Origin: Rhodococcus sp. 06-235-1A
Lineage (GTDB): Bacteria > Actinomycetota > Actinomycetes > Mycobacteriales > Mycobacteriaceae
NCBI RefSeq assembly: GCF_002258785.1
Contig: NZ_NOYI01000003.1
Coordinates: 248,001-312,000 of the forward strand
DNA length: 64,000 bases
Direction of reading: 5' to 3'
Shown here: one piece after another, positions 9,548 through 17,648 of the stretch
How positions within the stretch are numbered: position 1 is the stretch's first letter
Layout of the letters: the number at the start of each line of letters is the position of its first letter
Program-made: the position numbers and the translations under genes
The notes under the pieces: model-generated
Database searches by the model: none
What the model was told of the DNA's origin: nothing
What the model saw: the letters and a program-made list of their open reading frames with translations, nothing else

Positions 9548-9952
9548 TCCACGTCGTACGACGCGGCGGGGCGGACGGTTCACCACGACGTACGTATCTG
9601 CGCGGGTGCCCGCCTCGTCGGTTCGGGGCGAGCCGGCCAACGATGGCTTCGGTTTGTCACTTACCTGAAAAGTTGGACGGCCGCCCAAATCGTTCCGGCT
9701 GTCCTGTTTCTCGGTTCGATCCGACAGGGAATTCCCCAGCCTCGAGCAGGTGGTCGACATCGTGTGGCGTGAAAGTAATTGCGCAACAGAATGATTCGAT
9801 TTTCGTCAGCGTTTTCTCGAAAAGTATCGGCTTATCCGAACTGATATTGACCGATTCGACGCGTTGTGAAACACCGGCAGTTCTTTGCGTCGATACGAGA
9901 ATCGGTGGTAGAACTTGAATATCACATCCCCCAGACGTGTAAGAGGTACGAG
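9548..9952 (+). other. AT-rich intergenic region upstream of the lsr2-like gene
   Basis: 405 bases without a convincing gene. The first part has normal GC and short inverted repeats around ACGTCGTACGACG. The stretch from about 9770 to 9860 is clearly AT-rich for this genome, with several TTTTC, GATATTG and GATTCGATTTTCG-type tracts. Lsr2 proteins prefer AT-rich minor grooves, so autoregulation here is plausible but inferred. Confidence 0.5.
9885..9914 (+). promoter_or_regulatory. Candidate lsr2-like gene promoter
   Basis: TTGCGT at 9885–9890 and TAGAAC at 9909–9914 are separated by 18 bases. This gives a transcript start near 9921 and a short leader that contains the AAGAGG ribosome site before the ATG at 9953. 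Confidence 0.45.
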
Positions 9953-10297
9953 ATGGCACGCAAGACGCTTGTGCAGATGATCGACGATGTCGATGGATCG
10001 GTAATCAAAGACGGACAAGGTGAATCCATCGAATTCGGCATCGGTGGAAATCAGTACCGCATCGATTTGAACCTCAAACATGCGAACGAATTGCACGAAC
10101 AGTTGGCCTTCTGGATCGAGCACGCGGAGAAGATTTCCGGTCGCCGTACTCGTAAGCCTGGTGCCGCCGCGGCACCGGTTCGGGGCAAGGTCGATCTCCA
10201 GGACATTCGGGCGTGGGCACGCGAGAACGGCCACGAGGTCAGTGCACGCGGCCGCATCAGTCAGGACGTTCAGGCAGCGTACGAGGCTGCCCACTGA
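9953..10297 (+). CDS. lsr2: Lsr2-family nucleoid-associated silencer
   Basis: A 114-residue protein matching the size and layout of Lsr2, the actinobacterial H-NS analogue. The N-terminal dimerisation domain begins ARKTLVQMIDDVDGS and is followed by a basic linker. The C-terminal DNA-binding domain has the RGR AT-hook-like core in VSARGRISQDVQAAYEAA. It bridges DNA and silences AT-rich, often foreign, genes. The start has an AAGAGG site 7 bases upstream. The mycobacterial lsr2 lies elsewhere (near lysS), so this is probably an additional paralogue. It lies 2.1 kb from the integrated element. Confidence 0.9.
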   Translation: MARKTLVQMIDDVDGSVIKDGQGESIEFGIGGNQYRIDLNLKHANELHEQLAFWIEHAEKISGRRTRKPGAAAAPVRGKVDLQDIRAWARENGHEVSARGRISQDVQAAYEAAH

Positions 10298-10369
10298 CAG
10301 TGCGGTAGTGCCGAGGTGTGTCCCGGCACCACCACAGGTACCCGTTTCACGGTGCCTCGCTCTGCACAC

Positions 10370-10406
10370 AGCTCCGTCCGAGTTCTCGAATTCGGTCGGA
10401 GCTTTT
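10370..10406 (+). terminator. Intrinsic terminator after the lsr2-like gene
   Basis: AGCTCCGTCCGA (10370–10381) pairs with TCGGTCGGAGCT (10392–10403) with one mismatch and a 10-base loop, followed by TTT. It lies in the 371-base gap 10298–10668, which otherwise shows no gene. Confidence 0.8.
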
Positions 10407-10668
10407 CGCTGTCTGTGCCACGACACCCGGCCACGGACTCGCACGGTTCTGGCACCGAGCTCCCTGACGCCGAGCCCCCTAACACAAAGCTCCGTCACAG
10501 CCGTCGAATCGGTGCCGCTCTCAGGCGTGTTGCTCCACAGGTGAGCGCTTGTCCACAGGGCAATCACTCACCAGTGCTTTCTTCGCTTCTCCTCTTTCGG
10601 GTCGTGCCACCGTCGAGACGACCGAATCGGCCGGCAATGCACGGTCGGAGAGTGGAGGAATGGCGGAC

Positions 10669-11025
10669 ATGGCAACCAACCAGGAACTCGGTGCGCGCGG
10701 TGAGGAACTCGCAGTGCGGCATCTCGAGGACATCGGGCTGGAGGTGATCGAGCGGAACTGGCGGCATCGAACCGGGGAACTCGACATCATTGCGCGCGAT
10801 GGCGACACCGTCGTGTTCGTCGAAGTGAAGACGCGATCGGGAATCGGGTACGGAACGCCTGCCGAGGCGGTGACGTACACCAAGCAGACTCGAATCAGAG
10901 GACTTGCGCTGCAATGGCTTGCGCTGCAACAGGGGCCGTGGGTGCAGATCAGATTCGACGTGATCGCGATCGTGGTCGGACGAGACGAGAGTCCGGTCAT
11001 CACCCACGTCCGGTCCGCGTTCTGA
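10669..11025 (+). CDS. yraN: YraN/UPF0102 endonuclease-fold protein
   Basis: A small restriction-endonuclease-like fold protein, with the PD-(D/E)xK-type core GELDIIARDGDTVVFVEVKTR. Function is uncertain; a role in DNA processing is suspected from conserved linkage to comM and dprA. The ATG at 10669 is preferred because GGAGGA lies 9 bases upstream; the ATG at 10660 is too close to that site. This gives 118 residues. The stop overlaps the comM start (TGATG). Confidence 0.9.
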   Translation: MATNQELGARGEELAVRHLEDIGLEVIERNWRHRTGELDIIARDGDTVVFVEVKTRSGIGYGTPAEAVTYTKQTRIRGLALQWLALQQGPWVQIRFDVIAIVVGRDESPVITHVRSAF

Positions 11026-12455
11026 TGCCGCTCGGACGAGCGCACTCGGTGGCGGTCAACGGGGTCGACGGTGTCCTGGTGGAAATCGAGGCCGACATCG
11101 GACAGGGCCTGCCGGGTACGCATCTGGTCGGACTGCCCGATACCGCCCTGAACGAATCGCGTGATCGAGTCAAGGCTGCCGTGAAGAACTCGGGTGGTAC
11201 GTGGCCCGACAGCCGGGTGATTCTTGCGCTGTCGCCGGCCACGCTGCCCAAGGGTGGTTCGGTGTACGACTTGGCGTTGGCCTTGTCGGTTCTCGACGCT
11301 GCCAAAGCCATTCCGCGCGGATGCCTTTCGGAGACGGTTTTTCTGGGTGAATTGGCTCTGGACGGCAGGCTGCGCGCGGTCCGCGGAATTCTCCCCGGAG
11401 TACTGGCCGTCAAGGCTGCAGGGTGGAAGCGGGTGGTCGTGCCGAGCCGGTGCCTTCCCGAAGCAGGTCTGGTGGACGGGATAGAAGTATTGGGTGCTGG
11501 CTCGCTCGGGGACGTGGTGGCGTGGCTTCGCGGTGAGCACGCCCTCGAAGCGCCCCTCCCCACCGAATGGCATCAGGAGGCCTACCCGGATCTCAGTGAT
11601 GTCGCCGGACAGGCGGATGCCCGGTGGGCCCTCGAAGTCGCCGCAGCAGGCGCCCACCACATCATGTTGACCGGGCCGCCGGGAATCGGAAAAACGATGC
11701 TGGCTCAACGCCTTCCGGGGATTCTTCCACCGCTGACCGAGTCCGAGGCGCTCGAGGTGACGGCCATTCATTCGGTGGCCGGACTCTTGACGACCGCACG
11801 CCCCCTCATCACGTCACCGCCGTTCATCGCGCCGCATCACTCGACATCGGTGAGCGCATTGGTCGGCGGTGGAACGGGAATGGCCAAGCCGGGAGCGGTC
11901 AGTCGCGCACATCGCGGAGTTCTGTTTCTCGACGAGTGCGCCGAGATGAGCGTTCGAGTACTCGAGGCCTTGCGGACTCCGCTCGAGGACGGCGAAATTC
12001 GCATCGCTCGTCGAGACGGCGTGGCCAGATACCCGGCCCGGTTCCAGCTGGTTCTCGCGGCGAATCCATGCCCCTGCGCACCGGCTCGGCAGGCCGACTG
12101 CGTGTGTGCGCCCACCGCGCGGCGCAAATACCTCGGAAAGCTCTCCGGGCCGCTGCTGGATCGCGTCGATCTTCGTATCCAGATGATGGGCGTCGCGACC
12201 GGAGCGTTGGTCGACGAGGTGGGGGAAGGAACGAGCGAGATCCGTGCGCGTGTCACCGGAGCCAGGGACGCCGCCGCGCAACGGTGGCACGAATTCGGCT
12301 GGAGAACGAACGCGGAAGTCCCCGGACCTGCTCTGCGACAAAGATTTCGGTTGGCTCGCTCGACACTTGCCCCGGTGGAGCGCGCACTGCGCAACGGATC
12401 GCTCACCGCTCGCGGTGCAGACCGAGCAATTCGGGTGGCTAGCGCACTACGATAG
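11025..12455 (+). pseudogene. comM: comM/yifB Mg-chelatase-like AAA+ ATPase, 5' part cut by the integrated element
   Basis: The reading frame carries the ChlI-like N-terminal domain, Walker A GPPGIGKT at residues 217–224, Walker B-like LFLDE, and the Cys-rich CPCAPARQADCVC segment. It runs normally to RAIRVA at the attL core, then continues for SALR inside the element and stops at 12455. Intact relatives continue as WTLNDLAG; that piece is found at 22245 on the far side of the element. ComM is a branch-migration helicase in natural transformation of Gram-negative bacteria; the actinobacterial role is unproven. The 476-residue product keeps the ATPase core but loses the C-terminal helices. Confidence 0.9.
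12434..12439 (+). repeat. attL core repeat
   Basis: GGTGGC inside the comM codons for V-A, repeated at 22239–22244. Comparison of comM protein continuity on both sides places the crossover here. The inner arm CGCAC follows at 12443–12447. Confidence 0.75.
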
Positions 12456-12460
12456 CGGTT

Positions 12461-13927
12461 ATGAAATCGGCCACAGACACTCGGCGTGTGGCGGTCTACC
12501 TGCGCCAATCCATGGACCGCGACGGCAACGAGTACGGCATCGACCGCCAACGCCAGGACGTCGAACGCCTCGTCGAGCAACGCGGGTGGACCGTGGTCGA
12601 GACGTTCGTCGACAACGACGTGAGTGCCACCTCACGCAAACCACGTCCCGCATTCGAGCGTATGTTGACCTCCGCCGAGGCGGGGGCGTTCGATGTGATC
12701 GTGGCCCGGCACCTCGACCGTTTGCTGCGCCGCCTCGTCGAGCTAGAACGCGTACTCGAAGTGTGTGAGGGCACCGGTGTCAGTGTGGTCACGTCCAACG
12801 ACGGCATCGACACATCGAACGACGGGGGCCGCACGAACGCCCGCATTCTGGCCTCGATCGCGCAGGGTGAGGTCGAGCGTAAGTCGGCCCGTCAACGGTC
12901 GGCCATGGCGCAGGCGGCGGCACAGGGCAGGTGGGTCGGTGGCCGCCGTGCGTTCGGTTACGAGTCCGACGGGGTGACGATCCGGCCCGACGAGGCCGAG
13001 TTGATCCGCGCCGGGTACGCCGCCGTGCTGGCCGGTGAGCCGGTGGCCGCCGTGGCCCGTGAGTGGACCGACTCGGGCATATCGACGACGCAGGGCACTC
13101 GTACCGGCGCGGCCACCGTGTGGCACCGGTCGGGCGTGCGGGACATTCTGTTGAACCCGCGCAACGCCGCGTTGCGGCGGCACCGGCCCACGGGCGCACA
13201 GGGCGATTTCCGCAAAGACCCCGAGGCGTTCGTCGTGGGCCGCGCCGAGTGGCCCGCCATAGTCGACGAGGACACGTGGCGGGCGGCGGTGCGTGTGTTG
13301 GTGTCACCGGATCGGCGGCGGCCCGCCACGAACCCACAGGCGCTACTCACGAGCGTGGCCCGGTGCGGTCGGTGCGCCGCCGAGGGCGTCGAGTCCTCGG
13401 TGCACACCGGGGGAGCGCGGCGGCACTATCGCACCTACCGGTGCGCTCACACACCCGGCCACATGGCGCGCCAGGCCGATCCCGTCGAGGCGTTCGTCGA
13501 GGCCGTCATGGTCGAGCGGCTATCGAGGGACGACGCCCTGGCGGTGTTCGCACCCGACGTCGAGGCCGACACCCGAGACCTCGGTGCCGAGGCCGACACG
13601 TTGCGCAGCCGCCTCGACGACCTTGCCGAGGATTACGCCGACGGCACCATGACCCGTCCACAGTTCCGCACGGCCAACGAGCGGGTGCGTGCACGCCTCG
13701 GCGCAATCGAGGCCGACATGGCCACCGCCGGGGCCGCCGACCTCGTAGCACCCCTCGTCACTAGTGGCGACGTGGCGGCGGCGTGGGCCGCCCTCACGAC
13801 CCCGCGTAAGCGTGCGGTGATCGACGCCCTGGCCGTCGTGACGTTGAACCCGCTAGGCCGTGGCCGCCACCGGTTCACGCCCGAGACGTTCGCCGCCACC
13901 GTCGACATTGCGTGGCGGGCCGAGTAG
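12461..13927 (+). CDS. Large serine recombinase (integrase)
   Basis: A 488-residue site-specific recombinase. The N-terminal resolvase domain begins VAVYLRQSMDR, with the catalytic Ser17, and has the typical YGIDRQRQDV and VARHLDRLLRR segments. Next come a recombinase domain (about 165–280) and a zinc-ribbon with CGRC and a later Cys. A coiled-coil region (about 355–430) follows, as in phage integrases of the Bxb1/phiRv1 class. It starts only 21 bases after the attL core and 5 bases after the truncated comM stop. Transcription from the yraN-comM operon could therefore feed it. It should catalyse attP × attB integration, and excision with the recombination directionality factor. Confidence 0.95.
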   Translation: MKSATDTRRVAVYLRQSMDRDGNEYGIDRQRQDVERLVEQRGWTVVETFVDNDVSATSRKPRPAFERMLTSAEAGAFDVIVARHLDRLLRRLVELERVLEVCEGTGVSVVTSNDGIDTSNDGGRTNARILASIAQGEVERKSARQRSAMAQAAAQGRWVGGRRAFGYESDGVTIRPDEAELIRAGYAAVLAGEPVAAVAREWTDSGISTTQGTRTGAATVWHRSGVRDILLNPRNAALRRHRPTGAQGDFRKDPEAFVVGRAEWPAIVDEDTWRAAVRVLVSPDRRRPATNPQALLTSVARCGRCAAEGVESSVHTGGARRHYRTYRCAHTPGHMARQADPVEAFVEAVMVERLSRDDALAVFAPDVEADTRDLGAEADTLRSRLDDLAEDYADGTMTRPQFRTANERVRARLGAIEADMATAGAADLVAPLVTSGDVAAAWAALTTPRKRAVIDALAVVTLNPLGRGRHRFTPETFAATVDIAWRAE

Positions 13928-13977
13928 CCCTCACGCGTCATGCACGACCAAACATGTTGTGCCCCAAGGGGTAACAG

Positions 13978-14037
13978 TTGCCGACGGCAGTGTCGGCGCT
14001 GTAGCGTCTGACACCACGGTGCTAGTCGGCTGACACC
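13978..14037 (+). promoter_or_regulatory. Candidate early promoter and operators of the satellite
   Basis: TTGCCG (13978–13983) and TAGCGT (14002–14007) have an 18-base spacer. CTGACACC occurs at 14008–14015 and again at 14030–14037, exactly 22 bases apart (two helical turns), and GTGTC at 13990–13994 is an inverted half copy. This arrangement looks like a regulated promoter for the xis-ATPase transcript. No repressor gene is obvious in the element. Confidence 0.4.
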
Positions 14038-14108
14038 CCGGCGGCGCGAGGTTCAATTCCTCCAGACGAGTCACGAGTCCTGTTCCGTGACCGACTGGGA
14101 GAGAACCC

Positions 14109-14294
14109 ATGGCGACAACCGCCACCACCCGCCGCCTCGTGACCATCACCGACGCGGCGGCCTACCTCAACACGAGCACCGCCACCATTGCCCGCCGACT
14201 GGCCGACGGCACCCTCACGCGCCACCGCCTCGGGCCGCGCACCGTCCGTGTCGACCTCGACGAGGTTGACCGCGTGTTTGGCCTGGCGTCGTGA
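14109..14294 (+). CDS. Excisionase-like helix-turn-helix DNA-binding protein
   Basis: A 61-residue MerR/Xis-type protein: VTITDAAAYLNTSTATIARRLADGTLTRHRLGPRTVRV contains the winged-helix motif of the HTH_17 excisionase family. It is probably the directionality or regulatory protein, as Rv1584c is for phiRv1. A GAGAGAA site lies before the ATG. It is the first gene of an overlapping series (GTGA with the next). Confidence 0.85.
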   Translation: MATTATTRRLVTITDAAAYLNTSTATIARRLADGTLTRHRLGPRTVRVDLDEVDRVFGLAS

Positions 14295-14422
14295 TCGACC
14301 CCGCCGTGGTGCGCGCCGTCGTCGACAAGGCCCCGTCGCTCACGCCCGCCCAACGTGACCGCCTGCGCGCCATAACGCGCACCTCGACACCTCGGCCGGC
14401 AAAAGTCGGTGCCGCCGCATGA
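14291..14422 (+). CDS. Small phage-type protein, 43 residues, unknown
   Basis: GTG start overlapping the previous stop (GTGA). The product begins VIDPAVVRAVVDKAPSLTPA and is mainly one or two amphipathic helices with a basic end. Small proteins of this style follow xis in phiRv1-like elements and actinophages. Function is unknown. Confidence 0.6.
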   Translation: MIDPAVVRAVVDKAPSLTPAQRDRLRAITRTSTPRPAKVGAAA

Positions 14423-14529
14423 CCGCCGCCGTGTACGCCTCGATTGCGTTGTGGGGCAGTGGGTTCGGCTACCTCGTCGAGTACGCCGCCGAGGCCAGAC
14501 GTGCCGCACGTGACCACCGAGCGCAGTGA
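14419..14529 (+). CDS. Small protein, 36 residues, unknown
   Basis: ATG overlaps the upstream stop (ATGA). The product, starting MTAAVYASIALWGSGFGYLV, has a hydrophobic N-terminal half and a basic C-terminus, so it could be a small membrane-associated peptide. Support is position and coupling only. Confidence 0.4.
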   Translation: MTAAVYASIALWGSGFGYLVEYAAEARRAARDHRAQ

Positions 14530-14636
14530 ACGCGCCAAGTATTTCGACGCCCGCCAAGCGACCAGCAACACCCCTGGAAATGCCGATGCCCTCGGGGACC
14601 AACCGAGGGCACTGGCCGAGCTTGAGAGGCAATCTC

Positions 14637-15023
14637 ATGGATGACACCTACGATACCCCCGACCCGGTGATCGGCCTTGTTGCGTCGCTACGTGCGTTGC
14701 GCATTGCGCCGCCGGTCGAGGCATCAGCGTTCGAGCTGCGCGCCGGGACGGTGGCGCAGTGGCGCAAGCATTGGAACGACGGGGCACCGGCCCCGACCAT
14801 CACCATGGCCGCCACGGTGACGCCCGTGGTCGACCTCGACTCGGGCGAACTGTACGAGGCGCTAGAGAGTGTTGAGGACGACGCCGAGGCCCTGGCCCGC
14901 GTGCACGACGCGTGGATACGGCACCGGCGGTGCCTCGGCACGAGTGTCGGGGAGGCCGAGGCCGTATTCACTCGTCAACTCGGTATTGCCCGCCACGTCG
15001 TCGATCACCACGGGGCGGCGTGA
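14637..15023 (+). CDS. Conserved phage-type hypothetical protein, 128 residues
   Basis: The ATG at 14637 has GAGAGG about 10 bases upstream and gives MDDTYDTPDPVIGLVASLRAL. A longer version from a GTG at 14526 (overlapping the previous stop) adds a proline-rich, unconserved-looking stretch and is less likely. No domain is recognised. It is acidic, with a helical C-terminal half. Its stop overlaps the ATPase start, suggesting a replication accessory role. Confidence 0.7.
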   Translation: MDDTYDTPDPVIGLVASLRALRIAPPVEASAFELRAGTVAQWRKHWNDGAPAPTITMAATVTPVVDLDSGELYEALESVEDDAEALARVHDAWIRHRRCLGTSVGEAEAVFTRQLGIARHVVDHHGAA

Positions 15024-16357
15024 TGACCAAGGCATACGAACCCGCGTGGTACCAAGCCCTCGACGCCCGCCAGCAACGTCGGGCCATGCGGTGGGTTCGC
15101 GGTGAGGCCGACCGGCCCGCGTTCCTGCCCGATTACGTCGTGCGGCCAGTGCCCAAACATGCACCGCCGCAGAAGGATGCGAGGTACAACCCGGCGGCGT
15201 CACCGCCCTCGGAATCCGTCGACGCCATGGTTGCGCGTATGGCCAAGGGGAAGACCGCCGACAAGCTTGCCACCGCCCGTGCCCACGCCGAGGCAAAGGT
15301 GGCCGGGGCCATGCGCTCACGTGCCGACCTGGCCACCATGCCCGCCCTAGAGCCGTTGGTCGACGGGTTCCTGTATCTCGACACGGTGGCCCGCCTCGTC
15401 GGCCCGCCCGGTAGCTACAAATCGTTCCTGGCCCTCGATTGGGCGGCCTCGGTTGCCACCGGCACGCCGTGGCACGGCCAGGCCGTTGCGCAGGGTGGGG
15501 TCGTGTACCTCGTGGGTGAGGGCGTGCGGGGGATCGACGGCCGGTTGACCGCGTGGGAACGCCACCGCCTCGACGGCAAGCCCGCCGAGGTCGAGGTGTT
15601 CGACGGGATCGTCGACCTGGCCGCGCCGCAGACCGACGCCGCCGAATGGGTGGCCCTGGCCCGACTGTTGTTCTGGCGCAAGCCCTCGTTGATCGTCGTC
15701 GACACACAGGCGCGCTACACACCCGGCCACGAAGAAAACAGCTCGACCGATATGGGCATCCTCGTCAACAACCTCGACGCGTTGCGACGTGGCACCGGTG
15801 CGTGTGTGTTGCTCGTGCACCACACCACCAGGGGCACCGAGCACGCCCGTGGATCGACCGCTATCGAGGGCGGCGTGCAGACCGAACTCGTGATGACACC
15901 CGGCAAACGAGGCACGGTCAAGCTCAAGACCGAGAAGCAAAAGGACATCGAAGAACCCGAGCCGGTCGAGTTGCACGCCGTGGCCGTCGAGGGCACGACG
16001 TCGATAGTGCTCGACTCGGCAGACCTCGGCGTGGACCCGCTCGACCTACCGGCGACCGAGCGCGTCAACGCAACCTCACCGATCTACGAGCGGTTGGCGA
16101 GGGTCATCGTCGAGACGTTCAACCACGGCACGACGGGGTGCACCAAGGTCGAGGCCAAGTCGGCACTACAGGCCGACCACGAACTCAAGATCACCGGTGA
16201 CACCCGCACCGTGGGCAAGCGGTTCCCGCAAGCGTGGTCGACCTTGGAGGCCCGAGGGCACCTCGAAATGATGACCAGTGCCGCGACCGGCAACCCGGTC
16301 ATGCGGTACAAGATCACCGCCGCCTATGCCGCCGAACTCGACCTCGGTGGGGCATGA
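15023..16357 (+). CDS. RepA-like RecA-fold ATPase (satellite replication helicase)
   Basis: A 444-residue AAA_25/RepA-type ATPase. Visible motifs are Walker A GPPGSYKSF near residue 131, Walker B-like PSLIVVDTQARYTPG, the LVHHTTRGTEHARGSTAI segment typical of RepA hexameric helicases, and a C-terminal winged-helix-like region. It probably drives satellite replication, as the phage-type primase/helicase Rv1582c is proposed to do in phiRv1. The ATG overlaps the previous stop (TGATG). The iteron-like array begins about 20 bases after its stop. Confidence 0.88.
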   Translation: MTKAYEPAWYQALDARQQRRAMRWVRGEADRPAFLPDYVVRPVPKHAPPQKDARYNPAASPPSESVDAMVARMAKGKTADKLATARAHAEAKVAGAMRSRADLATMPALEPLVDGFLYLDTVARLVGPPGSYKSFLALDWAASVATGTPWHGQAVAQGGVVYLVGEGVRGIDGRLTAWERHRLDGKPAEVEVFDGIVDLAAPQTDAAEWVALARLLFWRKPSLIVVDTQARYTPGHEENSSTDMGILVNNLDALRRGTGACVLLVHHTTRGTEHARGSTAIEGGVQTELVMTPGKRGTVKLKTEKQKDIEEPEPVELHAVAVEGTTSIVLDSADLGVDPLDLPATERVNATSPIYERLARVIVETFNHGTTGCTKVEAKSALQADHELKITGDTRTVGKRFPQAWSTLEARGHLEMMTSAATGNPVMRYKITAAYAAELDLGGA

Positions 16358-16375
16358 AATCCGCCGCGCCGAGGG

Positions 16376-16550
16376 TGCCCGTTTGGGTGCCCGCCGCCCT
16401 TGCCCGCCGAGGGTGCCCGCCGGTGCCCGCCGCCCGCAACGAGTCCGGTGGTTTGCGCAGGTCACCGGTGGTGCCCGCCGGTTGCCCGCCGGTGCCCGCT
16501 GGCAATGCCCGCCAAAAGTGCCCGCGCCCCCTCTCTATAGGGGGCGGGCA
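16376..16550 (+). repeat. Iteron-like TGCCCG array, candidate replication origin
   Basis: Ten direct copies of TGCCCG, mostly extended to GGTGCCCGCC, lie in two groups of five (16376–16429 and 16472–16524). An inverted copy at 16545–16550 closes a GC-rich hairpin around TCTCTATA. No reading frame here looks like a gene. PICI origins are iteron sets next to the rep gene, which is the position seen. The rest of the gap to 16717 shows nothing else. Confidence 0.6.
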
Positions 16551-16717
16551 ATGGGGCATCGAGTGATTTTCGACGACAGAACCCGACCTCGATTGTGGGG
16601 CGCTGGCACCGGTCGATCACCGCCCACGGCACCGGCTACGAGACCGCCTCGGGGCATTGGCCCCGGCAACCCAACCACCGGACCCCGACGGGTCCACCGA
16701 GCGACAGGAACCAACCC

Positions 16718-16987
16718 ATGAGCGTCACCGTAAACAACGAGGCCGACCGCCTCGGCCTACTCATTGCCCTTGGTATGTCCAACGCCGCCGACGCCGACGA
16801 CCCCACCGCCGACGTACTCGGTGAGGCCGTCGACCAACTCTCGACCGGCAACGTGCCGCACGGGGAGGTCATCGTGGCCTTGGCCCGTCGATACCTTGCG
16901 GTCATGCGCCGTGCTCACGGTGCCGAGGGTGCGGCCCGCATGTTGCACGCACAGTTGGCCGCCACGCACATGGTCGAGGACGCGTGA
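16718..16987 (+). CDS. Small conserved phage-type protein, 89 residues
   Basis: Begins MSVTVNNEADRLGLLIALGM; CAGGAA precedes the ATG. It looks like a compact all-helical acidic protein and I recognise no family. It lies between the iteron array and terS, with the next gene overlapping or abutting it. Confidence 0.65.
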   Translation: MSVTVNNEADRLGLLIALGMSNAADADDPTADVLGEAVDQLSTGNVPHGEVIVALARRYLAVMRRAHGAEGAARMLHAQLAATHMVEDA

Positions 16988-16989
16988 CC

Positions 16990-17223
16990 ATGGCGCGGCG
17001 TACACACGACCCCCTCGACGGCAAGATCAAGCGGCAGCGTGAACGTAGGGCGCTGGATCGTGGGTACAGCGGCACGGCGCGTGAGGATCGGTTCGACGCC
17101 AAAGATGCACGGCGACTGGCGGCCAGGGACGAGGCCCGTAGGGCTATCCGGCGTATCCTCGTCGAGCAACACGGCCCCGACGCCGTGGCACCTTGGCCAG
17201 AGGGTGACGACCTCGGTGCATAA
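16990..17223 (+). CDS. Small basic phage-type protein, 77 residues
   Basis: A strongly charged protein (MARRTHDPLDGKIKRQRERR at the start; many Arg/Asp/Glu) that could bind nucleic acid. The ATG at 16990 sits 9 bases after GAGGA; a GTG at 16984 would overlap the previous stop and add two residues. No domain is recognised. Confidence 0.6.
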   Translation: MARRTHDPLDGKIKRQRERRALDRGYSGTAREDRFDAKDARRLAARDEARRAIRRILVEQHGPDAVAPWPEGDDLGA

Positions 17224-17576
17224 ACATGCATAACCAGACCGACCGTGGCGCGTGGTGCCACGGTCGGCGATGATGTGACAACAATCACACAGTCGGTTCG
17301 GCGTTCTCGACCGCTCTCGCGGGGGTGGGGTCGGAATTGTTGGTGTCGCGTAGCTGGTGCACCCCCCTCTCTCGGGCTTTATCGGCGTGCACAGATCGGC
17401 GCGGCAATGTGATCCACATGCACCACGCAATGTCAAGTCTGCCCGACGACGCGACGGCACCGAGTGTCACGACACAATGAATGGAAATGCGGTGTAGTGA
17501 ATGGGCATCGGGTATGGTTGGGGTGTGTATTTCTTTCGACGAAGTTGATAGGTCGGGTACTTGCGCACCCAACAGG
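17224..17576 (+). other. Intergenic region before the terS hairpin
   Basis: About 350 bases without a supported gene, separating the replication and packaging modules. Codon pattern is poor in all frames. A promoter for the late genes is expected here, for example around TATGGT at 17513–17518, but no -35/-10 pair is convincing. A packaging start site is also possible. Confidence 0.4.
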
Positions 17577-17611
17577 AACGCCGGGGCCGCCGTGGAAACG
17601 GCCCCGGCGTT
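17577..17611 (+). terminator. Hairpin terminator upstream of terS
   Basis: AACGCCGGGGCCG (17577–17589) pairs perfectly with CGGCCCCGGCGTT (17599–17611), with a 9-base loop and TTCTG after it. It lies 37 bases before the terS ATG, so late transcription must start after it, read through it, or be controlled at it. Confidence 0.7.
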
Positions 17612-17648
17612 TCTGCTTTCCACGACCACCCGAAAGGGGTTGTGCCAC

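Noticed and set aside
14526..14636. N-terminal extension of the 128-residue gene from a GTG at 14526
   Set aside because: Proline-rich stretch without a ribosome site at a good distance; the ATG at 14637 has GAGAGG upstream. Coupling to the previous stop keeps it possible.
16234..16566. Proline/arginine-rich frames through the TGCCCG array
   Set aside because: Composition follows the DNA repeat; start signals are lacking and the ATPase gene explains the first part.
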